The notes under the pieces were generated by a model. It searched no databases, had not been told where the DNA came from, and was given only the letters and a program-made list of their open reading frames with translations. A stretch of 52,148 nucleotides of DNA, taken from NCBI GenBank assembly GCA_023423045.1, contig JAFAGA010000051.1, positions 1-52,148 of the forward strand, read 5' to 3'. Origin of the DNA: Bacillota bacterium. GTDB lineage: Bacteria > Bacillota > Clostridia > Lachnospirales > Lachnospiraceae. The translations under genes were made by a program, and so were the position numbers. Position 1 is the stretch's first letter. The number at the start of each line of letters is the position of its first letter. Positions 17,048 to 25,389 of this stretch are shown one piece after another.

Positions 17048-17904
17048 ATAGTCTCACTTCCTCGAAAGAATTTCAGTATCTCATTCTTCGCTTCTGTTGT
17101 TGTGGTGGCATCCGTTGTTACCTGGCAGCCCCTATCCTTCAGTGCGTTCATGACGTAGGTTACCTGAGGCGCAGCCAGATGCATCTCCTCCAGCTTCCGG
17201 TAATGGGCGAATACTTCCTTCGTCGGATGCTGAAGCACCAATTCTCCCCGGTTCATGACAAAGAGGCGGTCAGCGTAATTTGCCACATCCTCCATACTAT
17301 GGGTGACCAGAATGATGGTCAGACCGCTCTCCTTATGGAGTCTCGCAATCTGTTCCAGAATATCATCCCTGCCCTTAGGATCCAGACCTGCAGTGGGCTC
17401 ATCCAGAATCAGCACCTCCGGTTTCATCGCCAGAACACCTGCGATCGCAACACGGCGCTTTTGTCCCCCGGACAATTCGAAAGGAGAAGCATCCAGTAAA
17501 TCCTCTCCGATGCCGACCATTTTCAGGGCTTCATAGGCACGGAGCTCACATTCTAACTTCTCCAGTCCCAGATTGGAGGGTCCGAATAGTACATCCTTGA
17601 ATACCGTAGTTTCAAAGAGCTGATGCTCAGGATACTGAAATACCAGCCCTACCTTACTGCGCAGCTCTTTCAGCTTGTACTTGGGGTCATAGATATCTTC
17701 TCCGTTAAAATAGATATGACCGCTGGTGGCTTTAACTAATCCGTTCATGTGCTGGATTAAGGTTGACTTGCCTGAGCCGGTGTGTCCAATCAGGCCTATA
17801 AATTCTCCCTGACGGATGGTAAAGCTGACATCTTTAATCGCATGCCTGGCAAATGCGGTTCCGCCGCTATAGATGTAATTTATCTTGTCAAATATGATCT
17901 GCAT
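17044..17904 (-). CDS. ecfA2: ECF transporter ATPase EcfA2
   Basis: A 286-residue ABC-type ATPase. It has Walker A GHTGSGKST near residue 40, signature LSGGQKRR near 144, Walker B VLILDEPTAGLD near 164 and H-loop VTHS. The N-terminal YSGGTAFARHAIKDVSF segment and the short C-terminal helix are typical of the A2 subunit. It forms a heterodimer with EcfA1 on EcfT. A 203-base gap separates it from ecfA1, unusually long for this pair, with no gene visible inside. Confidence 0.95.
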   Translation of the reverse strand: MQIIFDKINYIYSGGTAFARHAIKDVSFTIRQGEFIGLIGHTGSGKSTLIQHMNGLVKATSGHIYFNGEDIYDPKYKLKELRSKVGLVFQYPEHQLFETTVFKDVLFGPSNLGLEKLECELRAYEALKMVGIGEDLLDASPFELSGGQKRRVAIAGVLAMKPEVLILDEPTAGLDPKGRDDILEQIARLHKESGLTIILVTHSMEDVANYADRLFVMNRGELVLQHPTKEVFAHYRKLEEMHLAAPQVTYVMNALKDRGCQVTTDATTTTEAKNEILKFFRGSETI

Positions 17905-18107
17905 TTAATTCACCTGCTTTCAAAAATGAATAGCAATACTCATTTGCATCATTTCTTTTTCTTCTATGGATTTATTCTTCATTTGTTAAGATGATTCTAT
18001 TCGCTCCTGCATATAGATAGTACAAGTCAAAAAACTATGCTTTATTGCCGCTTTATGGCCTGTTTCCAGGCTTTTAACCAAAGTGTGACGAATAAATGCC
18101 ACTGTTG

Positions 18108-18977
18108 CTATTTATTCAAATTTGAGCCTTTCAAGGCTTCCAGTGACTGAACCAGCTCATCCACCGTAAGTACGCCCGCGGGAAGGTTTAATCCTGCCTT
18201 GCTAAGCTCATAAGCCAATTCGGTTACCTGGGGAACATCCAGGCGGTACTTTTTTATCTCCTCGACCCGGGAAAAGATCTCCCGCGGCGTCCCTTCCATA
18301 ACAACATTGCCTTTCTCCATAACAAAGACCTTATCCGCATAGATAACCTCATCCATATGATGCGTAATCAGAATTACCGTTACATTCTCTGTCTTATTCA
18401 ATTCGCGCACCGTAGCGATGACTTCTTTTCTGCCGTTGGGGTCAAGCATGGCTGTCGGTTCATCCAGCACGATGCATTCCGGCTTCATTGCCATAATACC
18501 TGCGATGGCCACACGCTGCTTCTGCCCTCCGGACAGCTTATTCGGAGAGGAGTTGCGAAATTCCAGCATCCCCACCGCTTCCAGGCTTTTCTCAACCCTT
18601 TTCCAGATCTCCTCAGTTGGGATTCCCAGGTTCTCCGGTCCAAATCCCACATCCTCTTCCACTACTGTTGCGATAATCTGGTTATCCGGATTTTGAAAGA
18701 CCATGCCGGCAGTCTGCCTGATATCCCAAAGATTTTTTTCCTCCGCTGTATTCAGCCCATTCACCCATATGCTGCCCTGGGTCGGATACAGAATCGCATT
18801 AATATGCTTTGCCAGTGTCGACTTTCCCGAACCATTGGCTCCGAGCACTGCGATAAAATCCCCTTTCTTAACCTCCAAGCTTACATTGTCAATTGCCCGG
18901 TTAATCGACTCAACATTACCGTCTTCATCCCGTCTTATATATTCAAAAGCAAGGTCTTTTACTTTTATCATTTCCAT
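18108..18977 (-). CDS. ecfA1: ECF transporter ATPase EcfA1
   Basis: A 289-residue ATPase. It has Walker A GANGSGKST near 43, signature LSGGQKQR near 145, Walker B CIVLDEPTAMLD near 166 and H-loop ITHHMDE. Together with EcfA2 it powers vitamin uptake through ECF modules. It is the first gene of the ecf-truA group and is separated from rplQ by 337 bases that hold a terminator-like hairpin and a TATAAT box, so it may be expressed from its own promoter as well as by read-through. Confidence 0.95.
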   Translation of the reverse strand: MEMIKVKDLAFEYIRRDEDGNVESINRAIDNVSLEVKKGDFIAVLGANGSGKSTLAKHINAILYPTQGSIWVNGLNTAEEKNLWDIRQTAGMVFQNPDNQIIATVVEEDVGFGPENLGIPTEEIWKRVEKSLEAVGMLEFRNSSPNKLSGGQKQRVAIAGIMAMKPECIVLDEPTAMLDPNGRKEVIATVRELNKTENVTVILITHHMDEVIYADKVFVMEKGNVVMEGTPREIFSRVEEIKKYRLDVPQVTELAYELSKAGLNLPAGVLTVDELVQSLEALKGSNLNK

Positions 18978-19040
18978 AATGTACCCTCTCTTCTATAATG
19001 ACGGTCACATTCCAATTGCCTGGGAGCCAGGACTTTGCAA

Positions 19041-19082
19041 CTGTCATGTCACTTGTCATGTATATGGTTACACCAAATTATA
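19041..19082 (-). promoter_or_regulatory. Candidate promoter and direct repeats upstream of ecfA1
   Basis: A TATAAT box lies at 19077-19082 on the minus strand with only an A/T-rich, weak -35 region. Downstream in the leader two CATGACA repeats lie 12 bases apart (19041-19063). The rest of the 18978-19314 gap shows only A/T-rich sequence and the hairpin at 19264-19295. A regulatory role is inferred. Confidence 0.35.
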
Positions 19083-19263
19083 ACTCATAAGTATATAAAA
19101 AAAAATATCTATTTTTCAAATATGCTAATATTTATATCAAATCACGGAAAACAATGGTAAATATCCTGCATTAATTACAAAAAGCACAACAGATCAATAT
19201 CATTATCCCATTTCCGCGATCCGCCTATACAAGGAAGACCATCACTTCCCGGACAAACAAAGA

Positions 19264-19295
19264 ACCACTTATTGCGCTGCATGCACAAAAGTGGT
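19264..19295 (-). terminator. Hairpin downstream of rplQ
   Basis: Minus strand: ACCACTT-TTGTGC, a 5-base loop, GCGCAA-T-AAGTGGT, followed by TCTTTGTTTG. It probably ends or attenuates the alpha operon 20 bases after rplQ. The T-tract is imperfect. Confidence 0.55.
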
Positions 19296-19314
19296 CCCCT
19301 ATATATTCCTACAA

Positions 19315-19851
19315 TTATACTAATTCAATTAATACTTCCATCGCTGCATCGCCCTTACGAGGACCGATCTTTACGATTCTGGTATATCCGCCGTTACGGC
19401 TTGTATACTTCGGAGCAATTTCATTGAATAACTTATCGGATAAGTTAATCTCCTTGGTATTTCTCTTCTTGCCGGCGTTCTCAGCAGGAACCTCGGTAAT
19501 CGGATAGAGATACTTCATCATCTGCTTTCTTGCATGAAGACGGGAAGCGCTGTCCTTCTTGATGGATTTCTGAACTTCGTCAAAAACGGTAACCTTCTTA
19601 CCGTCTACAACTTCCTTCACTCTCTTGCCGTCCTTGTCCTTACGAGCAACCTTTGCGGTTACCGTAACGGTTTCAAAATTGTCTTTTTCCTTCACAGCAA
19701 GTGCGATCATATGCTCGGCAATTTTGCGGATTTCCTTCGCCTTAGCTTCGGTTGTAACAATTTTACCGTTATATAATAAATTTGTCACTTGGTTTCTCAG
19801 CAGCGCCTTTCTCTGGTTTGAGGTTCTTCCAAGTTTTCTATAACCTGCCAT
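19315..19851 (-). CDS. rplQ: 50S ribosomal protein L17, long form
   Basis: A 178-residue L17, which lies near the peptide exit tunnel of the 50S subunit. The start AGYRKLGRTSNQRKALLRNQ and the C-terminal NGGYTRIVKIGPRKGDAAMEVLIEL are canonical. Between residues about 65 and 115 there is a highly charged insertion (ARKDKDGKRVKEVVDGKK and following) absent from the usual 115-130-residue L17. Related clostridia also carry such long forms, as far as I recall. It follows rpoA after 27 bases in the normal alpha-operon position. Confidence 0.96.
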   Translation of the reverse strand: MAGYRKLGRTSNQRKALLRNQVTNLLYNGKIVTTEAKAKEIRKIAEHMIALAVKEKDNFETVTVTAKVARKDKDGKRVKEVVDGKKVTVFDEVQKSIKKDSASRLHARKQMMKYLYPITEVPAENAGKKRNTKEINLSDKLFNEIAPKYTSRNGGYTRIVKIGPRKGDAAMEVLIELV

Positions 19852-19878
19852 TTGTTTCCCTCCTTTTAAAAATTATAT

Positions 19879-20838
19879 CTATTCGTCGCTTGCGTTTAGA
19901 GATAACCCAAGCTCTTTTAATTTAGCAAGAACTTCTTCTAAAGACTTACGTCCAAGATTTCTTACCTTCATCATGTCTTCTGCGGTCTTATTAGTAAGCT
20001 CTTCCACGGTATTGATGCCTGCTCTCTTCAAGCAGTTGTACGAACGAACGGATAATTCCAATTCGTCGATATTCATCTCAAGAACCTTCTCTTTTTCATT
20101 GTCCTCTTTTTCTACCATGATCTCTGCGGTCTTCGCATGCTCAGACAAATCGATGAAGGAATTCAGATGCTCGCTCAATACCTTGGCTGCCAAACTGACT
20201 GCTTCATCCGGGATAAGCGTGCCGTTGGTATATACATCCAAAGTCAGCTTATCAAAGTCAGTAATCTGACCTACGCGGGTATTCTCAACGGTAAGGTTAA
20301 CACGCTCAACAGGAGTATAGATGGAGTCAATCGGAATAATGCCGATTGGCAGATCATCGTTCTTATTCTTGTCTGCGCTTACATAGCCTCTGCCGTTGGT
20401 GATAGTCAACTCCATATAAAGCCTGCTATCCGGACCTCCGCATAAAGTTGCAATTACTTGATCTGGATTAAGTATCTCGATATCCGGGTCAGCCTGTATA
20501 TCCCCTGCTGTCACTACAACCTCACCTTCGGCCTCAATATAAGCGGTCTTAGGCTCGTTCGTATCGCTTGTGTTCTTGATTGCTAAGCTTTTGATATTCA
20601 TGATGATTTCTGTAACATCTTCCTTAACGCCCGGAACAACAGAAAATTCATGAACAACACCGTCAATCTTAATTTGACTTACGGCAGAACCCGGTAAGGA
20701 TGAAAGCATAATTCTTCTAAGGGAATTACCTAATGTTGTACCATAGCCTCTCTCCAAAGGTTCTACCACAAAACGTCCAAACTTCTTATCTTCGGAAATT
20801 TCTGCAATCTCTATTTTGGGTTTTTCAAAATCAAACAC
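19879..20838 (-). CDS. rpoA: DNA-directed RNA polymerase alpha subunit
   Basis: A 319-residue alpha subunit. The N-terminal domain (about 1-230) shows FVVEPLERGYGTTLGNSLRRIML, used in dimerisation and core assembly. A charged linker follows, then the C-terminal domain with helix-hairpin-helix elements LELSVRSYNCLKRAGINTVE and VRNLGRKSLEEVLAKL, which binds UP elements and activators. It lies between rpsD and rplQ as in other bacteria. Confidence 0.98.
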   Translation of the reverse strand: MFDFEKPKIEIAEISEDKKFGRFVVEPLERGYGTTLGNSLRRIMLSSLPGSAVSQIKIDGVVHEFSVVPGVKEDVTEIIMNIKSLAIKNTSDTNEPKTAYIEAEGEVVVTAGDIQADPDIEILNPDQVIATLCGGPDSRLYMELTITNGRGYVSADKNKNDDLPIGIIPIDSIYTPVERVNLTVENTRVGQITDFDKLTLDVYTNGTLIPDEAVSLAAKVLSEHLNSFIDLSEHAKTAEIMVEKEDNEKEKVLEMNIDELELSVRSYNCLKRAGINTVEELTNKTAEDMMKVRNLGRKSLEEVLAKLKELGLSLNASDE

Positions 20839-20898
20839 AACAGGACCCTCCTTCTGGGTATTTTGAGTTGCCTAAAGATAATGAATATAACATCCTTA

Positions 20899-21495
20899 TT
20901 ATTTTGAGTACAACTCGACAATTAACACTTCGTTTACCGGAACATCAATCTGGTCTCTTGTAGGAACTTCCTTAACAACACCTGTAAACGCTTCGTGATT
21001 TGCCTCCAGCCATGCAGGTACGGTTCTTCCGTCTGTCACCTCAAAGATATCCTTATATCTCTGTGTATTTTTGAATTTTTCCTTAATTTCGATGGTATCT
21101 CCGGCCTTTAATGTGTAGGATGGAATGTTTACACATTTGCCGTTTACCAGAACATGCTTGTGATCTACAATCTGTCTGGCTTCTTTTCTTGTTCTGCCAT
21201 ATCCCATACGGAACATTGCATTATCAAGTCTTAACTCTAACAGTGTGAGCAGATTCTCACCTGCGGTACCGTTCTTCATTTTCTGCGCTCTGGCAAATAA
21301 GTTTCTGAAAGGCTGCTCTAACATGCCATAGATGAACTTAGCCTTCTGCTTTTCTCTTAACTGTAAACCATATTCACTGGTCTTCTTTCCTGCTCTTGAG
21401 AATGCTCTGTTTGACTTCTTGTCAATTCCAAGATAAGCAGGCTCCAGACCAAGGGATCTACATTTCTTTAATACCGGACTCATGTCTCTAGCCAT
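20899..21495 (-). CDS. rpsD: 30S ribosomal protein S4
   Basis: A 198-residue S4, a primary 16S rRNA binder that nucleates 30S assembly. The S4 RNA-binding domain (residues about 89-150) starts LELRLDNAMFRMGYGRTRKEA. The N-terminal region lacks a zinc Cys4 cluster, so this is the C-minus form. Here rpsD is inside the alpha operon between rpsK and rpoA, unlike Bacillus subtilis where it is separate. In enteric bacteria S4 represses this operon by binding upstream of rpsM; compare the structured gap at 22482-22902. Confidence 0.98.
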   Translation of the reverse strand: MARDMSPVLKKCRSLGLEPAYLGIDKKSNRAFSRAGKKTSEYGLQLREKQKAKFIYGMLEQPFRNLFARAQKMKNGTAGENLLTLLELRLDNAMFRMGYGRTRKEARQIVDHKHVLVNGKCVNIPSYTLKAGDTIEIKEKFKNTQRYKDIFEVTDGRTVPAWLEANHEAFTGVVKEVPTRDQIDVPVNEVLIVELYSK

Positions 21496-21511
21496 TGTTA
21501 TTTACCTCCCA

Positions 21512-21916
21512 TTAAACTCTTCTGCGTTTAGGCGGACGGCATCCGTTATGAGGAACCGGAGTCACATCCTTAATACTTGTTACTTCAATACCGCAAGCTT
21601 GAAGCGCACGGATTGCTGCTTCACGACCCTGGCCGGGTCCCTTTACCATAACCTCTACGGTTTTCAAGCCATGAACAAGTGCTGCCTTTGCTGCTGTTTC
21701 AGCTGCCATCTGTGCAGCATATGCAGTTGATTTTCTGGAACCTCTGAAGCCTAATCCGCCGGCACTTGCCCAAGAAAGTGCATTGCCTTCTGAATCAGTC
21801 AGCGTAACAATTGTATTGTTAAAAGATGACTGAATGTGTGCCTGTCCACGATCGACATTCTTTTTCACACGCTTCTTTGTCACTTTTTTAGCTGCTGTTG
21901 CTGTTTTCTTAGCCAT
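21512..21916 (-). CDS. rpsK: 30S ribosomal protein S11
   Basis: A 134-residue S11 of the 30S platform. It has GQAHIQSSFNNTIVTLTD, GFRGSRKSTAYAAQMAAE and the C-terminal DVTPVPHNGCRPPKRRRV, all canonical. An Ala/Lys-rich N-terminal extension of about 15 residues (AKKTATAAKKVTKKRVKK) precedes the core. It is separated from rpsM by 196 bases, a wider gap than usual, which contain a 10-bp hairpin. Confidence 0.98.
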   Translation of the reverse strand: MAKKTATAAKKVTKKRVKKNVDRGQAHIQSSFNNTIVTLTDSEGNALSWASAGGLGFRGSRKSTAYAAQMAAETAAKAALVHGLKTVEVMVKGPGQGREAAIRALQACGIEVTSIKDVTPVPHNGCRPPKRRRV

Positions 21917-22069
21917 CTAACAAACCCTCCTATTGGATTATTCGTTACAATCAAATCGGTTAAAACCAATTCCTCTTGTATTCGTTACCACTCATTCCTG
22001 ATTAAATTTAGAGTGGATCTATAATAGATTTTCACTGTATTGTTGCATAGTTTCAAGCATGAGAAGCAT

Positions 22070-22092
22070 AAGTGAATTGACACAATCCACTT
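22070..22092. other. Intercistronic hairpin between rpsM and rpsK
   Basis: A 10-base stem with one wobble pair (22070-22079 against 22083-22092) and a 3-base loop lies 21 bases past rpsM in the direction of transcription. No T-run follows, so processing or attenuation is more likely than full termination. The rest of the gap is A/T-rich with nothing recognisable. Confidence 0.5.
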
Positions 22093-22112
22093 CTCTCATT
22101 CATCTGTCATAA

Positions 22113-22481
22113 TTACTTCTTCTTATTAGCAACAGTTCTTCTAGGACCTTTTCTTGTTCTGGCATTGGTCTTTGTCTTCTGACCACGAACCGGAAGTCCC
22201 TTTCTATGACGGATACCTCTGTAGCATCCGATTTCCTGCAGTCTCTTAATGTTAAGAGCGATTTCTCTTCTTAAATCACCTTCAACCTGCTGGGTCTCAT
22301 CAATTACATCACGAATTCTGCCTACTTCTTCATCTGTTAAATCTCTGACACGAGTGTCAGGATTAACATTCGCCGCTGCAAGAATACGATTCGAACTTAC
22401 TCTGCCGATACCATAGATATAGGTAAGTCCGATTTCTACACGTTTCTCTCTAGGTAAATCTACACCACTGATACGAGCCAT
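22113..22481 (-). CDS. rpsM: 30S ribosomal protein S13
   Basis: A 122-residue S13 of the 30S head, which contacts L5 and the P-site tRNA. It shows the ARISGVDLPREKRVEIGLTYIYGIG opening, the central helix-two-turn-helix, and the basic tail GQKTKTNARTRKGPRRTVANKKK. GGAGGTG lies upstream with a rather long spacing of about 12 bases. It is the first gene after an exceptional 421-base non-coding stretch, so its translation may be controlled by that leader. Confidence 0.98.
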   Translation of the reverse strand: MARISGVDLPREKRVEIGLTYIYGIGRVSSNRILAAANVNPDTRVRDLTDEEVGRIRDVIDETQQVEGDLRREIALNIKRLQEIGCYRGIRHRKGLPVRGQKTKTNARTRKGPRRTVANKKK

Positions 22482-22902
22482 GTGTTTTTTACACCTCCAA
22501 AAATATTTGTTGTTTCATATACGGTGATACACCGTCCTGCGATAGTAAGCAACTTAAGGAGCTTACTTCACATTGCATAATTCATCTGAGTGAATTATGC
22601 CTGCAGCACCTGCAAAGCAGATTCTGCATTATCAGCCGCTTTAAATTGTGACTGACAGGACAATCAACCTGCAGCTAAGAACTATGATGACGGCACAGTT
22701 CTTAAGACAGTGCGGTACGGTTAGATGGACCGTCCGGGCTGTCCACAATATCACAATGTTCCGCTGTGTTTTCCATTTTTATAGAAACTTGTAATACCCT
22801 GTTTCAAATCGGCAAAACAGACGGATGATTGTAACACAAAAAGCAAGAACTAGATTATATAAAACAATAACGAGACGCAAGCGGTACTCGAACTATTGTA
22901 TA
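22482..22902 (-). promoter_or_regulatory. Structured non-coding region upstream of rpsM, candidate cis-regulatory RNA
   Basis: These 421 bases between rpmJ and rpsM contain no convincing gene but at least five hairpins: ACGGTG/CACCGT (22521-22535), AGTAAGC/GCTTACT (22544-22567), a perfect 10-bp stem (22575-22600), TAAGAACT/AGTTCTTA (22676-22704) and ACGGT/ACCGT (22717-22733). A TATAAT-like box lies near the rpmJ end. Position just before rpsM suggests an alpha-operon leader, by analogy with S4 control in Escherichia coli. That is inference. Confidence 0.5.
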
Positions 22903-23016
22903 TTAGCCTTGTCTTTGTTTGTGTTTCGGATTCTCGCAAATAACGCGGATAGAACCCTTTCTTTTAATGATTTTGCATTTTTCGCAAATCGGTTTTACTG
23001 ATGACCTTACTTTCAC
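22903..23016 (-). CDS. rpmJ: 50S ribosomal protein L36 (zinc form)
   Basis: A 37-residue gene found by reading the minus strand. It has a GTG start with GGGGTG upstream, the opening MKVRSSVKPICEKC, then CKIIKRKGSIRVICENPKHKQRQG cut at TAA. The zinc site is Cys-x2-Cys, Cys, His, that is, the C-plus form. Length and sequence are textbook for bacterial L36. It lies in the normal place between infA and rpsM. It is too short for many ORF callers. Confidence 0.97.
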   Translation of the reverse strand: MKVRSSVKPICEKCKIIKRKGSIRVICENPKHKQRQG

Positions 23017-23204
23017 AGTAATTCACCCCTTTCAAAAAAGTCCGTTTACTATTATATCATCGTAAGTATATAATAGCAAGCAATTTTTTCTATCTTGATA
23101 AATGCCGTCAAAATAGCATTTTTTCAAGCATTTATTAAAACCACCTGTTCCTCAGATGTATTTTAACCCATCACGTATGTTACAAAAACTGTAATTAAAT
23201 TATT

Positions 23205-23423
23205 CTATTTGTCACGCCAGATAATTCTGCCCTTGGTCAAATCATAGGGAGACAATTCCAGCGTCACCTTATCACCGGGTACGATCTTAATAAAATTCAT
23301 ACGAAGCTTTCCGCTGATATGTGCAAGCACTTTGTGTCCATTTTCAAGCTCAACCTGAAACATTGCGTTCGGTAATTTCTCAATCACTGTGCCTTCGATT
23401 TCAACAACATCGGTTTTAGACAT
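23205..23423 (-). CDS. infA: Translation initiation factor IF-1
   Basis: A 72-residue OB-fold factor that occupies the 30S A site during initiation. Canonical stretches are IEGTVIEKLPNAMFQVELENGH, HISGKLRMNFIKI and GDKVTLELSPYDLTKGRI. Its ATG overlaps the TAA of the upstream KOW gene, so the two are translationally coupled. A 188-base gap separates it from rpmJ. Confidence 0.98.
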   Translation of the reverse strand: MSKTDVVEIEGTVIEKLPNAMFQVELENGHKVLAHISGKLRMNFIKIVPGDKVTLELSPYDLTKGRIIWRDK

Positions 23424-23710
23424 TACTCAACCTCCTTACTTGATTTTCCATATTGCAGCAACTTGATTGCTCTCTTTATCTCTTCATTCTTCACTGTTTT
23501 ATTAACAACCTTATCAGCCAAGCCCTGGTCTGTCTCGGAGAGCATTTGGATATGAATTCTTTTTTTCTTCTTCGGACGGTCCAGGGTTCTAATTTTGCCG
23601 TCCACTAAATATACATATTCCTGATCCATATGAAATATTACATAACATTTACCGGCATCATGTCCTGCCGCAGATACGGCAAAGCTGCCGACTTTAATCT
23701 CATTCATCAT
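23423..23710 (-). CDS. KOW-domain RNA-binding protein (L14e/L6e/L27e-like), clostridial
   Basis: A 95-residue protein with an N-terminal KOW-like beta-barrel (KVGSFAVSAAGHDAGKCYVIF) and a basic KKKKRIH segment in the middle. Proteins of this type occupy the map-infA gap in many Clostridia and are annotated as ribosomal L14E-like RNA-binding proteins. Their function is unproven, and association with the ribosome is inferred from domain and position. Two consecutive ATG codons make the exact start uncertain by one residue. It overlaps infA by one base. Confidence 0.85.
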   Translation of the reverse strand: MMNEIKVGSFAVSAAGHDAGKCYVIFHMDQEYVYLVDGKIRTLDRPKKKKRIHIQMLSETDQGLADKVVNKTVKNEEIKRAIKLLQYGKSSKEVE

Positions 23711-23722
23711 TCAGGATAACCT

Positions 23723-24478
23723 TTATTTCTTTATTGTCAATAGCTCGGGTTCTCCGTCGGTAATCAGAACCGTATTCTCATAATGAGCGGAAAGTGACCC
23801 GTCGGCTGTTACCACAGTCCAATCATCATCCTCCCAGTACACATCATACCTTCCGGCATTCACCATGGGCTCGATGGCAAGGGTCATCCCGGCCTCAAGC
23901 CTGGGTCCCCTGCGCTTTTGCTTGAAATTCGGTATCTGGGGTTCCTCATGAAGATCTCTTCCGATTCCGTGCCCTACCAGATCCCTGACTACCGAGTAGC
24001 CATTGGCCTCCACATAGTTCTGGACCGCCTCTGAAATCTCATGTAAATGATGGCCCTGTTTTGCATACTTTATACCTTCATAAAAGCTTTGCCGGGTGAC
24101 TTCGATCAATCTCCTTGCATCCTCGGATATCTCTCCCACTGCTACCGTTCTGGCAGCATCGGAATGAAAGTCCTGATAGATCACTCCACAATCGAGACTT
24201 ACAATATCACCCTCCCGCAGGATTCTGCTTTTGCTCGGTATTCCATGCACCACTTCGCTGTTCACCGAAATGCAGACCGAAGCAGGATATCCGTTATAGT
24301 TAAGAAAGGAAGGGATGCAATGATATCCCTTAATAATTTCAGCACATTTTTTATCAATATCAAGTGTTGAGATGCCTGGCCGAACCATCGCCGTCAGCTC
24401 CTCCAGTACATTCGCCAGGATCCTTCCGGATTCCCGCATCAGCTCGATTTCCTTTCCGGATTTAATATTAATAGACAT
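23723..24478 (-). CDS. map: Type I methionine aminopeptidase
   Basis: A 251-residue enzyme that removes the N-terminal Met from nascent proteins. The five metal ligands of the pita-bread fold are identifiable: Asp in SLDCGV, Asp in FHSDAARTV, His in VGHGIGRDLHEEP, Glu in AIEPMV and Glu in YENTVLIT. The zinc-finger N-terminal extension of some clostridial copies is absent. It follows adk after 49 bases, the standard spc-operon arrangement. Confidence 0.97.
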   Translation of the reverse strand: MSINIKSGKEIELMRESGRILANVLEELTAMVRPGISTLDIDKKCAEIIKGYHCIPSFLNYNGYPASVCISVNSEVVHGIPSKSRILREGDIVSLDCGVIYQDFHSDAARTVAVGEISEDARRLIEVTRQSFYEGIKYAKQGHHLHEISEAVQNYVEANGYSVVRDLVGHGIGRDLHEEPQIPNFKQKRRGPRLEAGMTLAIEPMVNAGRYDVYWEDDDWTVVTADGSLSAHYENTVLITDGEPELLTIKK

Positions 24479-24527
24479 GTAACCTCTTCCTTTCTTAAAA
24501 TCAACTGCTTGTTATATTCTAATTATA

Positions 24528-25172
24528 TCAGCCTTCCACAATCCCTATGATCTCGGAAAATGCAGCCTCCGGAGTCTTGGTACCGTCAACGGTTCTTAAA
24601 ATTCCCTTTTCGCCGTAATATTCAATCAAAGGCTGTGTCTGCTCGTGATATACCTTAAGACGCTTTTCCACTGTCTCCGGCTTATCATCCTCACGCAGGA
24701 TCAGCTCTCCCTGACATACATCACAGATACCCTCTGCCTTGGGAGGAATGGTAACCAGGTGATAGGTTGCTCCGCAGCCCACACAGGCTCTTCTTCCTGA
24801 CATACGGCTGATAATTTCCTCATCCGGCACATCCACATCAATGGCATATTCAATTGCATCTTTCTTCGCCGTAAGTGCCGCATCAAGCGCCTTTGCCTGC
24901 GGAATGGTTCTTGGGAAGCCATCCAGCACATAGCCCTTATCGCAATCCGGCTGCTCAAAACGGTCCATAATTAAATCTACCACCAGCTCATCCGGAACCA
25001 GCAGTCCCTGATCCATAAAGACCTTCGCCTTCATTCCCAGCTCTGTTCCGTTCTTGATGTTAGCACGGAAAATATCTCCTGTGGAGATATGCGGTATATC
25101 ATATTTTGCAGCCAATTTCTTTGCTTGGGTACCCTTGCCCGCGCCGGGTGCTCCCAACATAATTATTTTCAT
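24528..25172 (-). CDS. adk: Adenylate kinase, zinc-LID form
   Basis: A 214-residue kinase interconverting AMP, ADP and ATP. It has the P-loop GAPGAGKGTQ at residues 7-16, DGFPRTIPQA near 84, and a long LID carrying CVGC and CDVC pairs that bind structural zinc, as is usual in Gram-positives. RMSGRRACVGC includes the LID arginines. It sits between secY and map. Confidence 0.97.
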   Translation of the reverse strand: MKIIMLGAPGAGKGTQAKKLAAKYDIPHISTGDIFRANIKNGTELGMKAKVFMDQGLLVPDELVVDLIMDRFEQPDCDKGYVLDGFPRTIPQAKALDAALTAKKDAIEYAIDVDVPDEEIISRMSGRRACVGCGATYHLVTIPPKAEGICDVCQGELILREDDKPETVEKRLKVYHEQTQPLIEYYGEKGILRTVDGTKTPEAAFSEIIGIVEG

Positions 25173-25274
25173 ACATTGCCTCCAAAGTTGGTATTGAACT
25201 TCAAAAATTCTTTTACTACTAAAATATCCCGCTGCGACATACTATGCCGATTTTACAGCGTCAGATCCCATCCT

Positions 25275-25382
25275 CTGCCGGAAAAAGTTATTCTTCTCCG
25301 GCAGCGACAGGTCTTATTGTAAAACCGCTCATAATCTTCACAACGGAATGAAACAATTAGGGTGTCAAAAACACACCCTAAT
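25275..25382. other. Two hairpins between secY and adk
   Basis: The 217-base gap after secY holds ATTAGGGTGT/ACACCCTAAT (25356-25382, loop 7) immediately after the stop and CTGCCGGA/TCCGGCAG (25275-25304). On the minus strand the first is followed by TGTTTCATT and the second by AGGATG, neither a strong T-run. They could attenuate or protect the ribosomal message before adk-map-infA. Confidence 0.5.
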
Positions 25383-25389
25383 CATTTTA

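Noticed and set aside
18357..18998. 213-codon plus-strand frame opposite ecfA1
   Set aside because: Antisense shadow; ecfA1 has all ABC motifs in the other strand and this frame has no recognisable features.
22702..22776. 24-codon minus-strand frame (MENTAEHCDIV...) inside the gap before rpsM
   Set aside because: No ribosome binding site, and its end overlaps the TAAGAACT/AGTTCTTA hairpin; the region is better explained as structured non-coding RNA.
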